A DNA stretch of 64,000 bases from Kitasatospora cineracea (GCF_003751605.1 NZ_RJVJ01000001.1:1302001-1366000); one strand, 5' to 3'; shown: positions 25,750 through 34,517, counted from the stretch's first letter. Translations and numbers: made by a program. The notes: generated from the letters alone by a model not told the origin.

Positions 25750-26988
25750 TCAGTCGGCCGGGCGCAGCGCCCGCCAGGCCGCCAGGGTGGCCAGCAGCAG
25801 GGCGGCGCCGGAGAGCGAGAAGCCGATCCGGGCGTCGACGTGCTGGGCGACGAAGGTGACGGCGAGGCCGGTGATCGGGAGGGTGCCGGTCATCGCGCTG
25901 CCCCACAGGGACATCACCCGGCCGCGCATCTCGGGGGCGGAGCGCAGCTGGGCCAGGGTGTTGGCGGTGGCGATGAACCAGATCGAGGTGAGGCCGACGG
26001 CGGCCAGGCCGACCACCGCGACGTAGATGTTCGGCGAGAGCGCGGTGGCCAGGATCGCCACCGAGGTGGCCAGGGCCAGGGTGCGCACCCGGCGCGGGGT
26101 GGGTTCGGGCGCGGCGGCGGCCAGCAGGGCGCCGGGCAGGCCGCCGACGCCGAACGCGGCCATCAGCAGGCCGTACCCGCCGCCGCCGCGGTGCAGGGCG
26201 TAGCTGACCAGCGGCGGGAGGGTGAGTCCCATGGCGAAGATCAGGCCGCTGGCGGCGGACATCGGCAGCAGGCCGCGGATGAGCGGGGAGCGCCAGGCGT
26301 AGGAGAGCCCCTCGCGGGCCTTGGCCTTCGGCCCGCCGGCCGGTCCGCGGCGCGGGGCGCCGCCGGCCGGGCGGAGCTTGATCAGGGCGATCATCGGGGC
26401 GGTGTAGGCGAGCGCGTTGAAGGCGAAGCAGAACGCGGGGCCGCTGGTGGCGAGCAGCGCGCCGGCGATGCTGGGGCCGATCACCCGGGAGGCGTTGAGC
26501 GCGACCTCCCAGAGGCCGACGGCGCTGGCCACCGCCCCGGAGCCGACCAGGTCGACCACGAAGACCTGCCGGGCCGGGGAGTCGACGGTGGTGATCAGCC
26601 CGGTGCAGGTGGCGAGCACCAGAAGCACCCACAGCCGGATCCCGCCGAAGGCGGCGATCAGCGCCAGGAGCACGCTGACGGCCATCATCAGGCTCTGGGT
26701 GACCATCAGCAGGCGGCGCCGGTCCGAGCGGTCGACCAGCGCACCGGCCCACGGGCCGAGGAGCAGCGTCGGGCCCCAGGCGCAGGCCGTCTGGACGGTC
26801 AACCAGACGGCGTTGTGGGTGAGTTCGAGGATCATCCAGGACATGGCGACGCCCTGCGCGAGCCCGCCGGACGCGGACGTCAGCTGGCCGTAGAACCAGA
26901 TGCGGAAGTCCCGCCCCTGGAGGGCGTTGCCCATCCGGGACAGCGCGCGACGGGTTGCGGAGGCCGGCTCCGCGGCTGTGGTGGTCAT
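25750..26988 (-). CDS. MFS exporter (EntS-like)
   Basis: The 412-residue protein has twelve hydrophobic segments. The first cytoplasmic loop motif is GPWAGALVDRSDRRRLLMVTQ. The opening RALSRMGNALQGRDFRIWFYGQLTSASGG is typical of the EntS/MFS_3 branch, which exports siderophores or small drugs. GGAGGGG lies before the ATG. A perfect 14-base palindrome overlaps its -10, so it is strongly regulated. The substrate is unknown, and no siderophore genes are adjacent. Confidence 0.87.
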   Translation of the reverse strand: MTTTAAEPASATRRALSRMGNALQGRDFRIWFYGQLTSASGGLAQGVAMSWMILELTHNAVWLTVQTACAWGPTLLLGPWAGALVDRSDRRRLLMVTQSLMMAVSVLLALIAAFGGIRLWVLLVLATCTGLITTVDSPARQVFVVDLVGSGAVASAVGLWEVALNASRVIGPSIAGALLATSGPAFCFAFNALAYTAPMIALIKLRPAGGAPRRGPAGGPKAKAREGLSYAWRSPLIRGLLPMSAASGLIFAMGLTLPPLVSYALHRGGGGYGLLMAAFGVGGLPGALLAAAAPEPTPRRVRTLALATSVAILATALSPNIYVAVVGLAAVGLTSIWFIATANTLAQLRSAPEMRGRVMSLWGSAMTGTLPITGLAVTFVAQHVDARIGFSLSGAALLLATLAAWRALRPAD

Positions 26989-27003
26989 GGTCCCCTCCGA
27001 TGG

Positions 27004-27018
27004 AAGGTCTAGACCTTA
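27004..27018 (-). promoter_or_regulatory. Perfect palindromic operator over the exporter -10
   Basis: AAGGTCTAGACCTT (27004-27017) is an exact palindrome. On the minus strand the -10 TAAGGT (27018-27013) overlaps its end. The core GGTCTAGACC equals that of HutC/GntR-type sites such as the DasR site TGGTCTAGACCA, with different flanks. A bound repressor would block initiation at the exporter gene. Confidence 0.65.
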
Positions 27019-27068
27019 GCCGGAGGCAGCGGACGCTCCGCCAGCGGGTTTCGGAGCGTGAGACGCCC

Positions 27069-27112
27069 GGGGACGAGGCGGGGACGAGACGGGGAAGAGG
27101 CCGGGACGAGGC
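27069..27112. repeat. 11-base tandem repeat after the kinase gene
   Basis: Four 11-base units of the type GGGGACGAGGC follow one another (27069-27079, 27080-27090, 27091-27101, 27102-27112), each with zero to two changes. They lie 35 bases beyond the stop of the RsbW-like gene. Confidence 0.75.
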
Positions 27113-27146
27113 GGGGTCGGGCACGAACGGGCGGCCCGCCGCCGGG

Positions 27147-27845
27147 TCAGGAGGCGGTGCGCAGCAGCGCGGCGGCGGCCGGGCCCGGGGTGAGGACCTT
27201 GTCGAAGCTGACGGTGGCGCCGCGCAGCGGGTGGGTGCGCAGCTGGACCCGGTCGGCCAGGGCGTGGATCAGGAACAGGCCGCGGCCGCACTCGGCGTCC
27301 AGGTCGGGGAGGGTGTCGGCGGCGGGGGCCGGCAGGGCGGGGCGCAGCGGGGGCAGCACGTGGGTGTCGTAGGGGGCGGGGCGGTCCGGGGCGGCGGGGC
27401 GGCGGGCGGTGAGCACCCGGGCCGGGACGGAGGCCCGGCCGCGGCGGGTGCGGCAGCGCGGGGCGGGCCGGTCGGCGGCGGGGCGGCGCGGCGCGGCCGG
27501 GCGCGGGGCCGGGCGCTCGGCGGTGGCGGTGGCGGTGGCGGTGGCGGTGGCGGGGCGCTCGGCCGGGGCCGGGGCGAGGGCCGGGGCGGCGGCCGGGCTG
27601 GTGTTGGCGACCTCGATCCGCAGCAGGTCGCCGCTGAGCGAGGCGGTGACCTGGAAGGTGTCCCCGGGGTGGGCGGGAGCGGCGTGCTCGACCGCGTTGG
27701 CGCAGGCCTCGGTGAGGGCGAGGCCGAGGTCGAAGGCGACCTGCGGATCGACTCCGGCGGAGTCCATGGCGCCGAGCAGGATGCGGCGGGCGAGCGGCAC
27801 GCTGGCCGGGTCGCGCTTGAGGTGCAGAGTCCACCAGATGTCCAC
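27147..27845 (-). CDS. RsbW-like anti-sigma/ATP-binding protein with low-complexity insert
   Basis: The 232-residue protein has an HATPase_c_2 (RsbW/SpoIIAB) domain. The N box is LALTEACANAVEHA, with Glu46 and Asn50. The glycine box LDAECGRGLFLIHALADRVQL is near residue 185. Between them an 80-90-residue insert rich in Ala, Pro, Arg and Thr (including TATATATATA) splits the fold; related proteins have a short lid here. It may bind ATP and a sigma factor or anti-anti-sigma partner. GTG 27845 is chosen because AGGAGG lies eight bases upstream. No sigma gene is adjacent. The insert DNA includes a (GGTGGC)n run around 27520-27556. Confidence 0.8.
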   Translation of the reverse strand: MDIWWTLHLKRDPASVPLARRILLGAMDSAGVDPQVAFDLGLALTEACANAVEHAAPAHPGDTFQVTASLSGDLLRIEVANTSPAAAPALAPAPAERPATATATATATAERPAPRPAAPRRPAADRPAPRCRTRRGRASVPARVLTARRPAAPDRPAPYDTHVLPPLRPALPAPAADTLPDLDAECGRGLFLIHALADRVQLRTHPLRGATVSFDKVLTPGPAAAALLRTAS

Positions 27846-28075
27846 GGGAGTTCCCTCCTGGCTGCGGCTCCACATACAACTAGCTATCTCCTCGGCCGTG
27901 CGCGGTGAACCGTCCGCACGGGCGAAGGCCGCCCGTTCGGCGGATGGACCCGCCCCGTCGGGTGTGCCGATCAGCGCTCGGGCGGATCCGCGCGCCGGTC
28001 GGTTTCCCGCCATTCCGGGCGGGTCCCGGCCCCTGCCCCGGAGCGGGGTGTAGGCGGTGAGATGATGGCCCGGCC

Positions 28076-28903
28076 ATGACTGACCCCACCGCCGCCGCCC
28101 GCCGGGGCGCCGCCGTGCCCGCTGGACGGGTGCCGACGGCCGCCTGGGACCTGCGGCTGCTGCGGGCGGTGCCGTTCGCGCTGGTGTGCACGCTGGTGGC
28201 GGCCTTCGGGCACGTCCGGGCGGGCGGTGCGGTGGCGCCGGACACGCTGGTGCCGGGGTTCGCCGCGGTGTGCGCGGCGGCGGCGCTGGCCGGCCGGCGG
28301 GAGCGCTCGACGGGGGCGATCGCGGCCGCGCTGGGCGCCGGGCAGCTGGGCCTGCACCTGCTGTTCCACTTCTTCGGGAGCGGGCTGGGCAGCGGCCCGG
28401 CGGCGGCGCACGCGCAGATGGCCGGAAACAGCTCCATGGATCCGCTGGTGGTGGCCGCGGGCCGGCTGCTGTGCGACGACGCTCCCGGCAACGGGCTGAC
28501 CGTCGTCCCGCTGGACACCACGCCGGAGCAGGTGGTGAGCGCCGCGGGCCTGGACCCGCAGGCGGTGGTCGCGGCGGCCGCGCCGCACGCGTCCGGCTGG
28601 CTGGGGATGACCCCCGGCATGCTGCTGGGCCACCTGGCGGCGGCGCTGGTCGCGGGCTGGTGGCTGCGGCGCGGCGAGGCCGCGCTGTGGCGGCTGGTGC
28701 GGACGGCCGCGCTGACCGCCCGGGAGTGGGCGGCGCCGGTGCGGACCGCGGTGGCGCTGCTGACGGCGCTGCTGCTGGGCACCGGGCGCCCGGCCGCGCC
28801 GCGCCGGGCCGCGCGCCCGGAGGACTGGCCGCTGCCGGTGGCGGCGGCGCTGCGGCACAGCCTGCCGCGCCGGGGACCGCCCGCGGTGGCGTTCGCGCGC
28901 TGA
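28076..28903 (+). CDS. Integral membrane protein at the head of the copper operon
   Basis: The 275-residue protein has hydrophobic segments at about residues 30-47, 58-75, 82-105 and 180-198. HLLFHFF and several His and Met residues (HAQMAGNSSM, MTPGMLLGHL) could contact metal. A Pro/Arg-rich cytoplasmic tail follows. No named family was recognised, but proteins of this type commonly precede ycnI/sco1 genes in streptomycetes. It is 138 bases upstream of ycnI on the same strand. A role in copper handling is inferred from position only. Confidence 0.7.
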   Translation: MTDPTAAARRGAAVPAGRVPTAAWDLRLLRAVPFALVCTLVAAFGHVRAGGAVAPDTLVPGFAAVCAAAALAGRRERSTGAIAAALGAGQLGLHLLFHFFGSGLGSGPAAAHAQMAGNSSMDPLVVAAGRLLCDDAPGNGLTVVPLDTTPEQVVSAAGLDPQAVVAAAAPHASGWLGMTPGMLLGHLAAALVAGWWLRRGEAALWRLVRTAALTAREWAAPVRTAVALLTALLLGTGRPAAPRRAARPEDWPLPVAAALRHSLPRRGPPAVAFAR

Positions 28904-29041
28904 TCGGGCCCGGGAGGACCGGGGCTCGGGCGCGCGCCGCTGCCGCCGTGCCCGCGCCGTGAGCGGGCCGGCCGAGTCTCCCGCACCTCCCCGCGTGCCG
29001 ACGCGCACTGCCGCGCGGCCCCTTTCCTCAGGAGTCCCCTG

Positions 29042-29767
29042 ATGCGTTCGCTTACCGCCCGTCGTTCCCTCGGCGCGCTCGCGGTGGCGGCCGGCGCCCT
29101 GCTGGCGTCCGCCGTGCCCGCCTTCGCCCACGTCACCGTCCAGCCGGGCAGTGTCCAGCAGGGCGGCTACAGCGCCGTGGCGTTCCGGGTGCCGAACGAG
29201 AGCGACACCGCCTCGACCGTGAAGGTCGAGGTCAACCTGCCGCTGGACCACCCGATGGCCTCGGTGCGCACCCAGCCCGTCCCGGGCTGGACCGCCGTGC
29301 TGGAGAAGTCGAAGCTCGACAAGCCGCTGGACTCGCACGGCCAGCAGATCACCGAGGCCGTCTCGAAGATCACCTGGACGGCGAACGACGGCACCAAGAT
29401 CGCGCCCGGGCAGTACCAGGACTTCGCGGTCTCGCTCGGCGCGCTGCCGACCGACACCGACACGCTGGTCTTCAAGGCGCTGCAGACGTACGACAACGGC
29501 GACGTGGTCCGCTGGATCGAGGAGGCCAAGGACGGGCAGCCCGAGCCGTCCAAGCCCGCCCCGGCGCTGAAGCTGACCAAGGCCGCGGGCGCCACCACCG
29601 CCGCCGACCAGCACTCGACGGACTCGGCCGGCGCGCAGCAGGCCGTGGCCGGTGCGAAGTCCTCCGACTCGACCGCCCGCACGCTGGGCGTGGTCGGCAT
29701 CGTGGTCGGCGTGGTCGGCGCGGCGCTCGGCGTGGCCGGGCTGCGCCGCCGCTCCGCGCAGTCCTGA
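29042..29767 (+). CDS. YcnI-like (DUF1775) copper-binding membrane protein
   Basis: The 241-residue protein has a signal peptide ending SAVPAFA, so the mature protein starts with a His (HVTVQPGSVQQGGYSAVAFRVPNES). This is the DUF1775/YcnI domain, whose N-terminal His and Trp bind copper. The domain runs to about residue 160. It is followed by a Lys/Ala-rich linker and one C-terminal membrane helix (TLGVVGIVVGVVGAALGVAGL) with a basic end. It should be anchored outside the membrane. CAGGAG lies before the ATG. It starts the four-gene copper chain. Confidence 0.93.
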   Translation: MRSLTARRSLGALAVAAGALLASAVPAFAHVTVQPGSVQQGGYSAVAFRVPNESDTASTVKVEVNLPLDHPMASVRTQPVPGWTAVLEKSKLDKPLDSHGQQITEAVSKITWTANDGTKIAPGQYQDFAVSLGALPTDTDTLVFKALQTYDNGDVVRWIEEAKDGQPEPSKPAPALKLTKAAGATTAADQHSTDSAGAQQAVAGAKSSDSTARTLGVVGIVVGVVGAALGVAGLRRRSAQS

Positions 29768-29853
29768 CCCCGGCCGGGGCGGGGCCGCGCAGGCCCCGCC
29801 CCGGCACCCTTCCGTCCCTCCGCGCCCGCTCCCCGCACGAACAGGAAAGTCCC

Positions 29854-30534
29854 TTGGCCTCCCTCCGCCGCACCCGCCCCCGGCTCCTGACCGCCGCCGC
29901 CCTCGTCCTCGGCGCCTCGCTCGCGCTGTCCGCCTGCTCCTCGTCCGGGGGCGGCACCCAGGACTCCGGGGCGGCGAAGGTCAGCAAGAAGGCGTCCACC
30001 AGCCAGTACCGGGGCACGGTGCTGAGCAAGAACTTCGAGAAGCCGGACCTGGTGCTGGACGACACCTCCGGGCAGCCGTACGACCTGCGGGCGCGGACCG
30101 CGGGCAAGACCGTGCTGCTGTTCTTCGGCTACACCAGCTGCCCGGACGTCTGCCCGACCACGATGGGCGACATCGGCGTGGCGATGTCGAAGCTGACCCC
30201 CGAGCAGCGGGAGAAGCTGGCGGTCGTGTTCGTCTCCACCGACCCGGAGCGGGACACCCCGCAGGTGCTGCGGACCTGGCTGGACTCGATGGGCAAGGAC
30301 TTCGTCGGGATGACCGGCGACCTGGCGAAGGTGAAGGCCGCGGCCAAGCCGCTGGGCATCCTGGTCGAGGACCCGGTGGTGGACGCCAAGGGCGCGGTCA
30401 CCTCCACCCACGGCGCGCAGGTGCTGGCGTTCCTGCCCGGCGACGACAAGGCGCACCTGCTGTACATGGCGGGCACCTCGATCGACGTCTACCGGCACGA
30501 CCTGGAGCTGATGGCGAACGGGGTGGCGGTGTGA
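29854..30534 (+). CDS. Sco1/SenC-type copper chaperone lipoprotein
   Basis: The 226-residue protein has a lipobox LSAC, with Cys28 the likely lipidated residue. It has a thioredoxin-like domain with the Sco1 copper site SCPDVCPT (Cys96, Cys100) and a later His in VTSTHGAQVLAF. DPERDTPQVLRTWLD and DVYRHDLELMANG complete the family pattern. It delivers copper to the CuA centre of cytochrome oxidase or another secreted cuproenzyme. The start codon is TTG at 29854, with AGGAAAG upstream. Its last bases overlap the PCuAC start (GTGA), so the two are translationally coupled. Confidence 0.92.
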   Translation: MASLRRTRPRLLTAAALVLGASLALSACSSSGGGTQDSGAAKVSKKASTSQYRGTVLSKNFEKPDLVLDDTSGQPYDLRARTAGKTVLLFFGYTSCPDVCPTTMGDIGVAMSKLTPEQREKLAVVFVSTDPERDTPQVLRTWLDSMGKDFVGMTGDLAKVKAAAKPLGILVEDPVVDAKGAVTSTHGAQVLAFLPGDDKAHLLYMAGTSIDVYRHDLELMANGVAV

Positions 30535-31007
30535 GCCGGGCGTTCCGGCGCGGCGCGCTGGTCGGGGCGGGGCTGGCCGCCGCCCTGGCGGTGGGCGCGG
30601 TCGCGGTGGCGCACCAGTCCTCCGGCGGGCCGGGCGGCGCGCCGAAGCTGACCGTCGCGGACCCGTACATACCGCTGCCCGCCACGCCCGACGGGATGGG
30701 CGCGGGCTACCTGACGGTCCGCAACAGCGGCGGGGCGGACACCCTGGTGAGCGTGAGCAGCCCGGCCGCCGGGTCGGTGACCATGCACCGCTCGACCGAG
30801 ACGTCGATGGAGCAGGTCGAACAGATGCCGGTGCCGGCCGGCGGCACCCTGGACCTGGCCCGCGGCGGCGCACACCTGATGATCATGGACTGGGCGAAGC
30901 AGCCCGCGCTGGGCGACGAGCTGGAGCTGGACCTGGAGTTCGCCAGGGCGGGCCGGGTCGTGGTCAAGGTTCCGGTGAAACCGCTGACGTACCGTCCGGG
31001 TAGCTGA
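30531..31007 (+). CDS. PCuAC copper chaperone
   Basis: The 158-residue protein has a short N-terminal membrane helix (GALVGAGLAAALAVGAVAVA). The PCuAC (DUF461) domain follows: PYIPLPATPDGMGAGYLTVRNSGGADTLVSVSSPAAGSVTMHRS, with SMEQVEQMPVPAGGTLDLARGGAHLMIMD. The Met and His residues of MHRS...M...HLMIM form the Cu(I) site. It works with Sco1 in building CuA. The GTG start overlaps the Sco1 stop by four bases. The CopC-CopD fusion follows 30 bases later. Confidence 0.92.
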   Translation: MSRAFRRGALVGAGLAAALAVGAVAVAHQSSGGPGGAPKLTVADPYIPLPATPDGMGAGYLTVRNSGGADTLVSVSSPAAGSVTMHRSTETSMEQVEQMPVPAGGTLDLARGGAHLMIMDWAKQPALGDELELDLEFARAGRVVVKVPVKPLTYRPGS

Positions 31008-31037
31008 TCGGCGATGGCGACGAGGAGAGGCACGCAC

Positions 31038-33152
31038 GTGGTGACAGGGGCGAGGCGGCGGCTGGGCGCGCTGCTGGCGGTGCTGGTGGCGGCGCTCTCA
31101 CTGGTGCTCGGCGGGGCGACGGCGGCGTCCGCGCACGCCACCCTGGAGGGCACCGACCCGGCCCGGGGCTCGGTGGTGGCCGCCGCGCCCGGCGCGGTGA
31201 CCCTGACCTTCAGCGAGGGCGTCTCGCTGGCCGCCGACTCGGTGCGGGTGCTCGACCCGCAGGGCAAGGCGGTCGACGACGGCAAGCCCGAGCACGTCGA
31301 CGGCAGGTCCGCCACCGCCCGGGTGGCACTACGGTCCGGCCTGGGCAACGGCACCTACACGGTGGCCTGGCGGGCCGTCTCGGAGGACTCCCACCCCGTC
31401 GGCGGCGCGTTCACCTTCTCCATCGGCGCGCCCTCCGACACCTCGGTGAACGCCGCCGCCGTGCAGGGCGCCGAGGCGCAGGGCGCGGTCGCCTTCGCCT
31501 ACGGCACCGCCCGCACCGTCGCCTACGCGGCGTTCGCGCTGCTGGCCGGCGCCGCCGCGTTCGTGCTCGTGGTGTGGCCCGGCGGGACGGCCGTGCGCGG
31601 CGTGCAGCGGCTGCTGATGACCGGCTGGGTCGCGCTGCTGCTGTCCACCGTCGCCGTGCTGCTGCTGCGCGGCCCGTACGAGCGCGGCACCGGCCTCGGG
31701 CAGTCCTTCGACCTGTCGCTGGTGCGCGCCACCCTGGACGAGCGGATCGGCACCGCGCTGGCCGCCCGGCTGCTGCTGCTCGCCGCCGCCGGCGTCTTCC
31801 TGTCGCTGCTGGTCGGCCAGTTGGGCACGCCGCAGCCGAAGCCCACCGCCCCGGAGCCCGCGGACGAACCGGAGGACGAGGAGGAGGCGGAGCTGCGCCG
31901 GCTGGAGCGGGCCGCCGCCGAGGCCCCGCAGCGCGACGCCCGGCTCGGCCTCGGCCTGGCCGGGCTGGCCCTCGCCCTGGCGCTGACCGCGACCTGGGTC
32001 GGCGCCGACCACTCCGCGGTCGGCATCCAGGTCGCCCTCGCGCTGCCGCTGGCCGCCCTGCACCTGCTGGCGATGGCCGGCTGGCTCGGCGGCCTGGCCG
32101 TGCTGGTCGTCGGCCTGCGCCACGGCCTGCCCGCGGCCGCCGTCGACCGCTTCTCCAAGCTCGCCCTGTGGCTGGTCTCGGCCCTCGTGGCGACCGGCGT
32201 CTACCAGTCCTGGCGCGGCCTCGGCTCGTGGAGCGCACTGGTCGACACCTCGTACGGGCGGCTGCTGCTGATCAAGGTCGGCTGCGTGGCGGCGATGCTC
32301 GGCGTCGCCTGGATCTCCCGCGCCTGGACGGCCCGGCTGCGCACCGCCGACGAGAGCGCCGGGGCGCCGCAGGAGGCCCGGGCCGACGAGAGCGCCGCGG
32401 TGGGCGCGGGCGAGAGCACCGCCGGGGGCGCGGGCGAGAGCGCCGCGGTGGGCGCGGGCGAGAGCACCGCCGGGGGCGCGGGCGAGAGCGCCGCGGTGGG
32501 CGCGGGCGAGAGCACCGCCGGGGGCGCGGGCGAGAGCACCGCCGGGGGTGGCGACCCGGCGCGGGCCGTCCAGCTGGCCCGGCAGCGGGCGCTGCGGGAC
32601 CGCGCCCGGGGCGAGCGCGCCGCGGCGGGCTCCCCCGCCCGGGCCGGGCTGCGCCGCAGCGTGGTGGTGGAGACCTCGGTGGCCGTCCTGGTCCTGGTCG
32701 TCACCACCATGCTGACCAACTCCCCGCCCGGTCGCGTCGCCCGGGCCGTCGCCGCCGCGCCCGCCGCCCCCGCCGCCGGGGCCGGGGCCCCGGCGGCGCC
32801 CGGCCGGACCGAGGAGCTGAAGCTCCCCTACGACACCGGCGGCCGCACCCCCAACGCCAAGGGCACCGCGACCGTCACCGTCGAACCGGTCGCCACCGGC
32901 CCGAACCAGGTCACCCTGAAGCTCGCCGACTCCACCGGCCGGCCCGCCGAAGTCCCGGAGCTGGAACTCGCGTTCACCCTCCCCGACCGCGACCTCGGCC
33001 CGCTCCCCGTCACCCTGCAGCCGCAGGGCACCGGCAGCTGGACCGGCACCGCGCAGCTCCCGCTGAACGGCATGTGGGTGGTGTCGGTGACCGTCCGCTC
33101 CTCCGACATCGACCAGGTCACCGCCACCCGGCAGCTGAAGGTCGGGCCGTGA
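31038..33152 (+). CDS. CopC-CopD copper resistance fusion protein
   Basis: The 704-residue protein starts with a signal peptide cut before HATLEGTDPARGSVVAAAPGAVTLTF, a CopC domain with the mature N-terminal His that binds copper (about 35-130). An eight-helix CopD membrane domain follows (about 160-430, with WVGADHSAVGIQVALALPLAALHLLAMAGWLGG). A hydrophilic insert contains an exact minisatellite (codons from 32388). A further helix and a C-terminal beta domain close the protein. It probably imports or transfers copper across the membrane. GTG 31038 is taken for AGGAGAGG upstream; ATG 31014 is the alternative. The stop overlaps the DyP start. Confidence 0.9.
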   Translation: MVTGARRRLGALLAVLVAALSLVLGGATAASAHATLEGTDPARGSVVAAAPGAVTLTFSEGVSLAADSVRVLDPQGKAVDDGKPEHVDGRSATARVALRSGLGNGTYTVAWRAVSEDSHPVGGAFTFSIGAPSDTSVNAAAVQGAEAQGAVAFAYGTARTVAYAAFALLAGAAAFVLVVWPGGTAVRGVQRLLMTGWVALLLSTVAVLLLRGPYERGTGLGQSFDLSLVRATLDERIGTALAARLLLLAAAGVFLSLLVGQLGTPQPKPTAPEPADEPEDEEEAELRRLERAAAEAPQRDARLGLGLAGLALALALTATWVGADHSAVGIQVALALPLAALHLLAMAGWLGGLAVLVVGLRHGLPAAAVDRFSKLALWLVSALVATGVYQSWRGLGSWSALVDTSYGRLLLIKVGCVAAMLGVAWISRAWTARLRTADESAGAPQEARADESAAVGAGESTAGGAGESAAVGAGESTAGGAGESAAVGAGESTAGGAGESTAGGGDPARAVQLARQRALRDRARGERAAAGSPARAGLRRSVVVETSVAVLVLVVTTMLTNSPPGRVARAVAAAPAAPAAGAGAPAAPGRTEELKLPYDTGGRTPNAKGTATVTVEPVATGPNQVTLKLADSTGRPAEVPELELAFTLPDRDLGPLPVTLQPQGTGSWTGTAQLPLNGMWVVSVTVRSSDIDQVTATRQLKVGP
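32388..32555 (+). repeat. 48-base coding minisatellite in the CopC-CopD gene
   Basis: Three exact 48-base units (32388-32435, 32436-32483, 32484-32531) and a partial fourth encode repeats of ESAAVGAG-ESTAGGAG in a cytoplasmic loop. Each unit is itself two diverged 24-base halves. Confidence 0.9.
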
Positions 33153-34390
33153 GCGGCCGGGCGGTCGACCGGCCGGCCGGGCCGTCCCGGCGGGCGGTGC
33201 TCGGCGGGGCCGGGGCCGGACTGGCGGTGGGCGCGGCCGGCGGGGCCTGGGGCCGGCGGGCCTGGGCGCAGGCCCCGGCGGCGGACGCGGGGGCGGCGCT
33301 GGGCGGGGCCCGGGTGCCGTTCCACGGCCCCCGGCAGGCCGGGATCGTCGAACCGGCCCAGGCCCGGGTCGAGTGGGCGGCGTTCGACCTGCTGTCCAGC
33401 ACCCGCCGGGACGGGCTGGCCGCGCTGCTGCGCACCTGGTCGGCGGCGGCCGCCCGGATGGCGGCCGGCGAGCCGGCCGCGGAGGGCGAGAACCAGATCG
33501 CGCTGGACGCCGGACCCAGCTCGCTGACCGTCACCTTCGGCTTCGGCGCGACCCTGTTCGACAAGGCCGGCCTGGCCGACCGCCGCCCCGAGGCGCTGGC
33601 CGCGCTGCCCGCCTTCCCCGGCGACGCGCTGGACCCGGCCCGCTCCGGCGGCGACCTGTGGGTGCAGATCGGCGCGGACGACGCCCTGGTCGCGGTGCAC
33701 GCGCTGCGGGTGCTGGTCCGGCTGGCCACCGGGCTGGCCGCGCCGCGCTGGCTGATGTCCGGCTTCGCCCGGACGCCCGGCGCGACGCCGCACCCGATGA
33801 CCGGCCGCAACCTGATGGGCCAGGTCGACGGCACCAACAACCCGCGCCCGCAGGACGCCGGCTTCGACGCCGCCGTGTTCGCCACCGGCCCCGACTGGAT
33901 GGCCGGCGGCAGCTACGCGGTGCTGCGCCGGATCCGGATGCTGCTGGAGGGCTGGGACACCCTGCCGCTGGACAGGCAGGAGCGGATCATCGGCCGCCGC
34001 AAGAGCGACGGCGCCCCGCTGTCCGGCGGGCCCGACGCGGTCGAGCGCACCCCCGTCGACCTGGCCGCCACCGACCCGGACGGCGTCCTGCGGATCGCCC
34101 CCGACGCGCACGTCCGGGTCGCCGCGGCGGCCTCCAACGGCGGGGCGGCGATGCTGCGCCGCGGCTTCTCCTTCCACGACGGCCTGCTGCCCGACGGCTC
34201 CCCCGACGCCGGGCTGCTGTTCGCCGCGTACCAGGCCGACCCGGCGCACGGCTTCGTCCCGGTCCAGCAGCGGCTGGCGCGCGGCGACGGCCTGTCCCGC
34301 TACCTGCGGCACGAGGCGTCCGCGCTGTTCGCGGTGCCGCCGGGCGCGCCCGAGGGCGGGTACGTGGGGCAGCCGCTGCTGGAGGGCTGA
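33149..34390 (+). CDS. DyP-type heme peroxidase, Tat-exported (EfeB-like)
   Basis: The 413-residue protein has a Tat signal (SRRAVLGGAGAGLAVGAAGGA) and a DyP domain. GQVDGTNNPRP is the GxxDG motif with the catalytic Asp. DAHVRVAAA carries the likely proximal His, and AMLRRGFSFHDG a conserved Arg. It is a heme peroxidase acting outside the membrane after folding. In EfeUOB systems DyP acts with iron, but here it closes a copper operon, as in S. lividans-type sco1/dyp clusters. The GTG start overlaps the CopCD stop (GTGA), so expression is coupled. A terminator follows. Confidence 0.92.
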   Translation: MSGRAVDRPAGPSRRAVLGGAGAGLAVGAAGGAWGRRAWAQAPAADAGAALGGARVPFHGPRQAGIVEPAQARVEWAAFDLLSSTRRDGLAALLRTWSAAAARMAAGEPAAEGENQIALDAGPSSLTVTFGFGATLFDKAGLADRRPEALAALPAFPGDALDPARSGGDLWVQIGADDALVAVHALRVLVRLATGLAAPRWLMSGFARTPGATPHPMTGRNLMGQVDGTNNPRPQDAGFDAAVFATGPDWMAGGSYAVLRRIRMLLEGWDTLPLDRQERIIGRRKSDGAPLSGGPDAVERTPVDLAATDPDGVLRIAPDAHVRVAAAASNGGAAMLRRGFSFHDGLLPDGSPDAGLLFAAYQADPAHGFVPVQQRLARGDGLSRYLRHEASALFAVPPGAPEGGYVGQPLLEG

Positions 34391-34410
34391 GCCCGGACAG
34401 GGGTCCGGGC
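34391..34410 (+). terminator. Copper operon terminator
   Basis: GCCCGGAC (34391-34398), AGGG loop, GTCCGGGC (34403-34410) is a perfect eight-base hairpin starting directly after the DyP stop. Confidence 0.7.
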
Positions 34411-34517
34411 CGCTGCCCGGAGTGCGGAACGGGGCCGGGCCGGGCCGCGGAAGTGGCTAGGGTGAAGGCGGATCGGCCTTCGGGCCATGCACACTCGCTG
34501 TTCGTTCGGAGGCGGTC

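Noticed and set aside
27520..27556. (GGTGGC)n run as a regulatory repeat
   Set aside because: It lies inside the RsbW-like coding sequence and encodes a Thr-Ala run.
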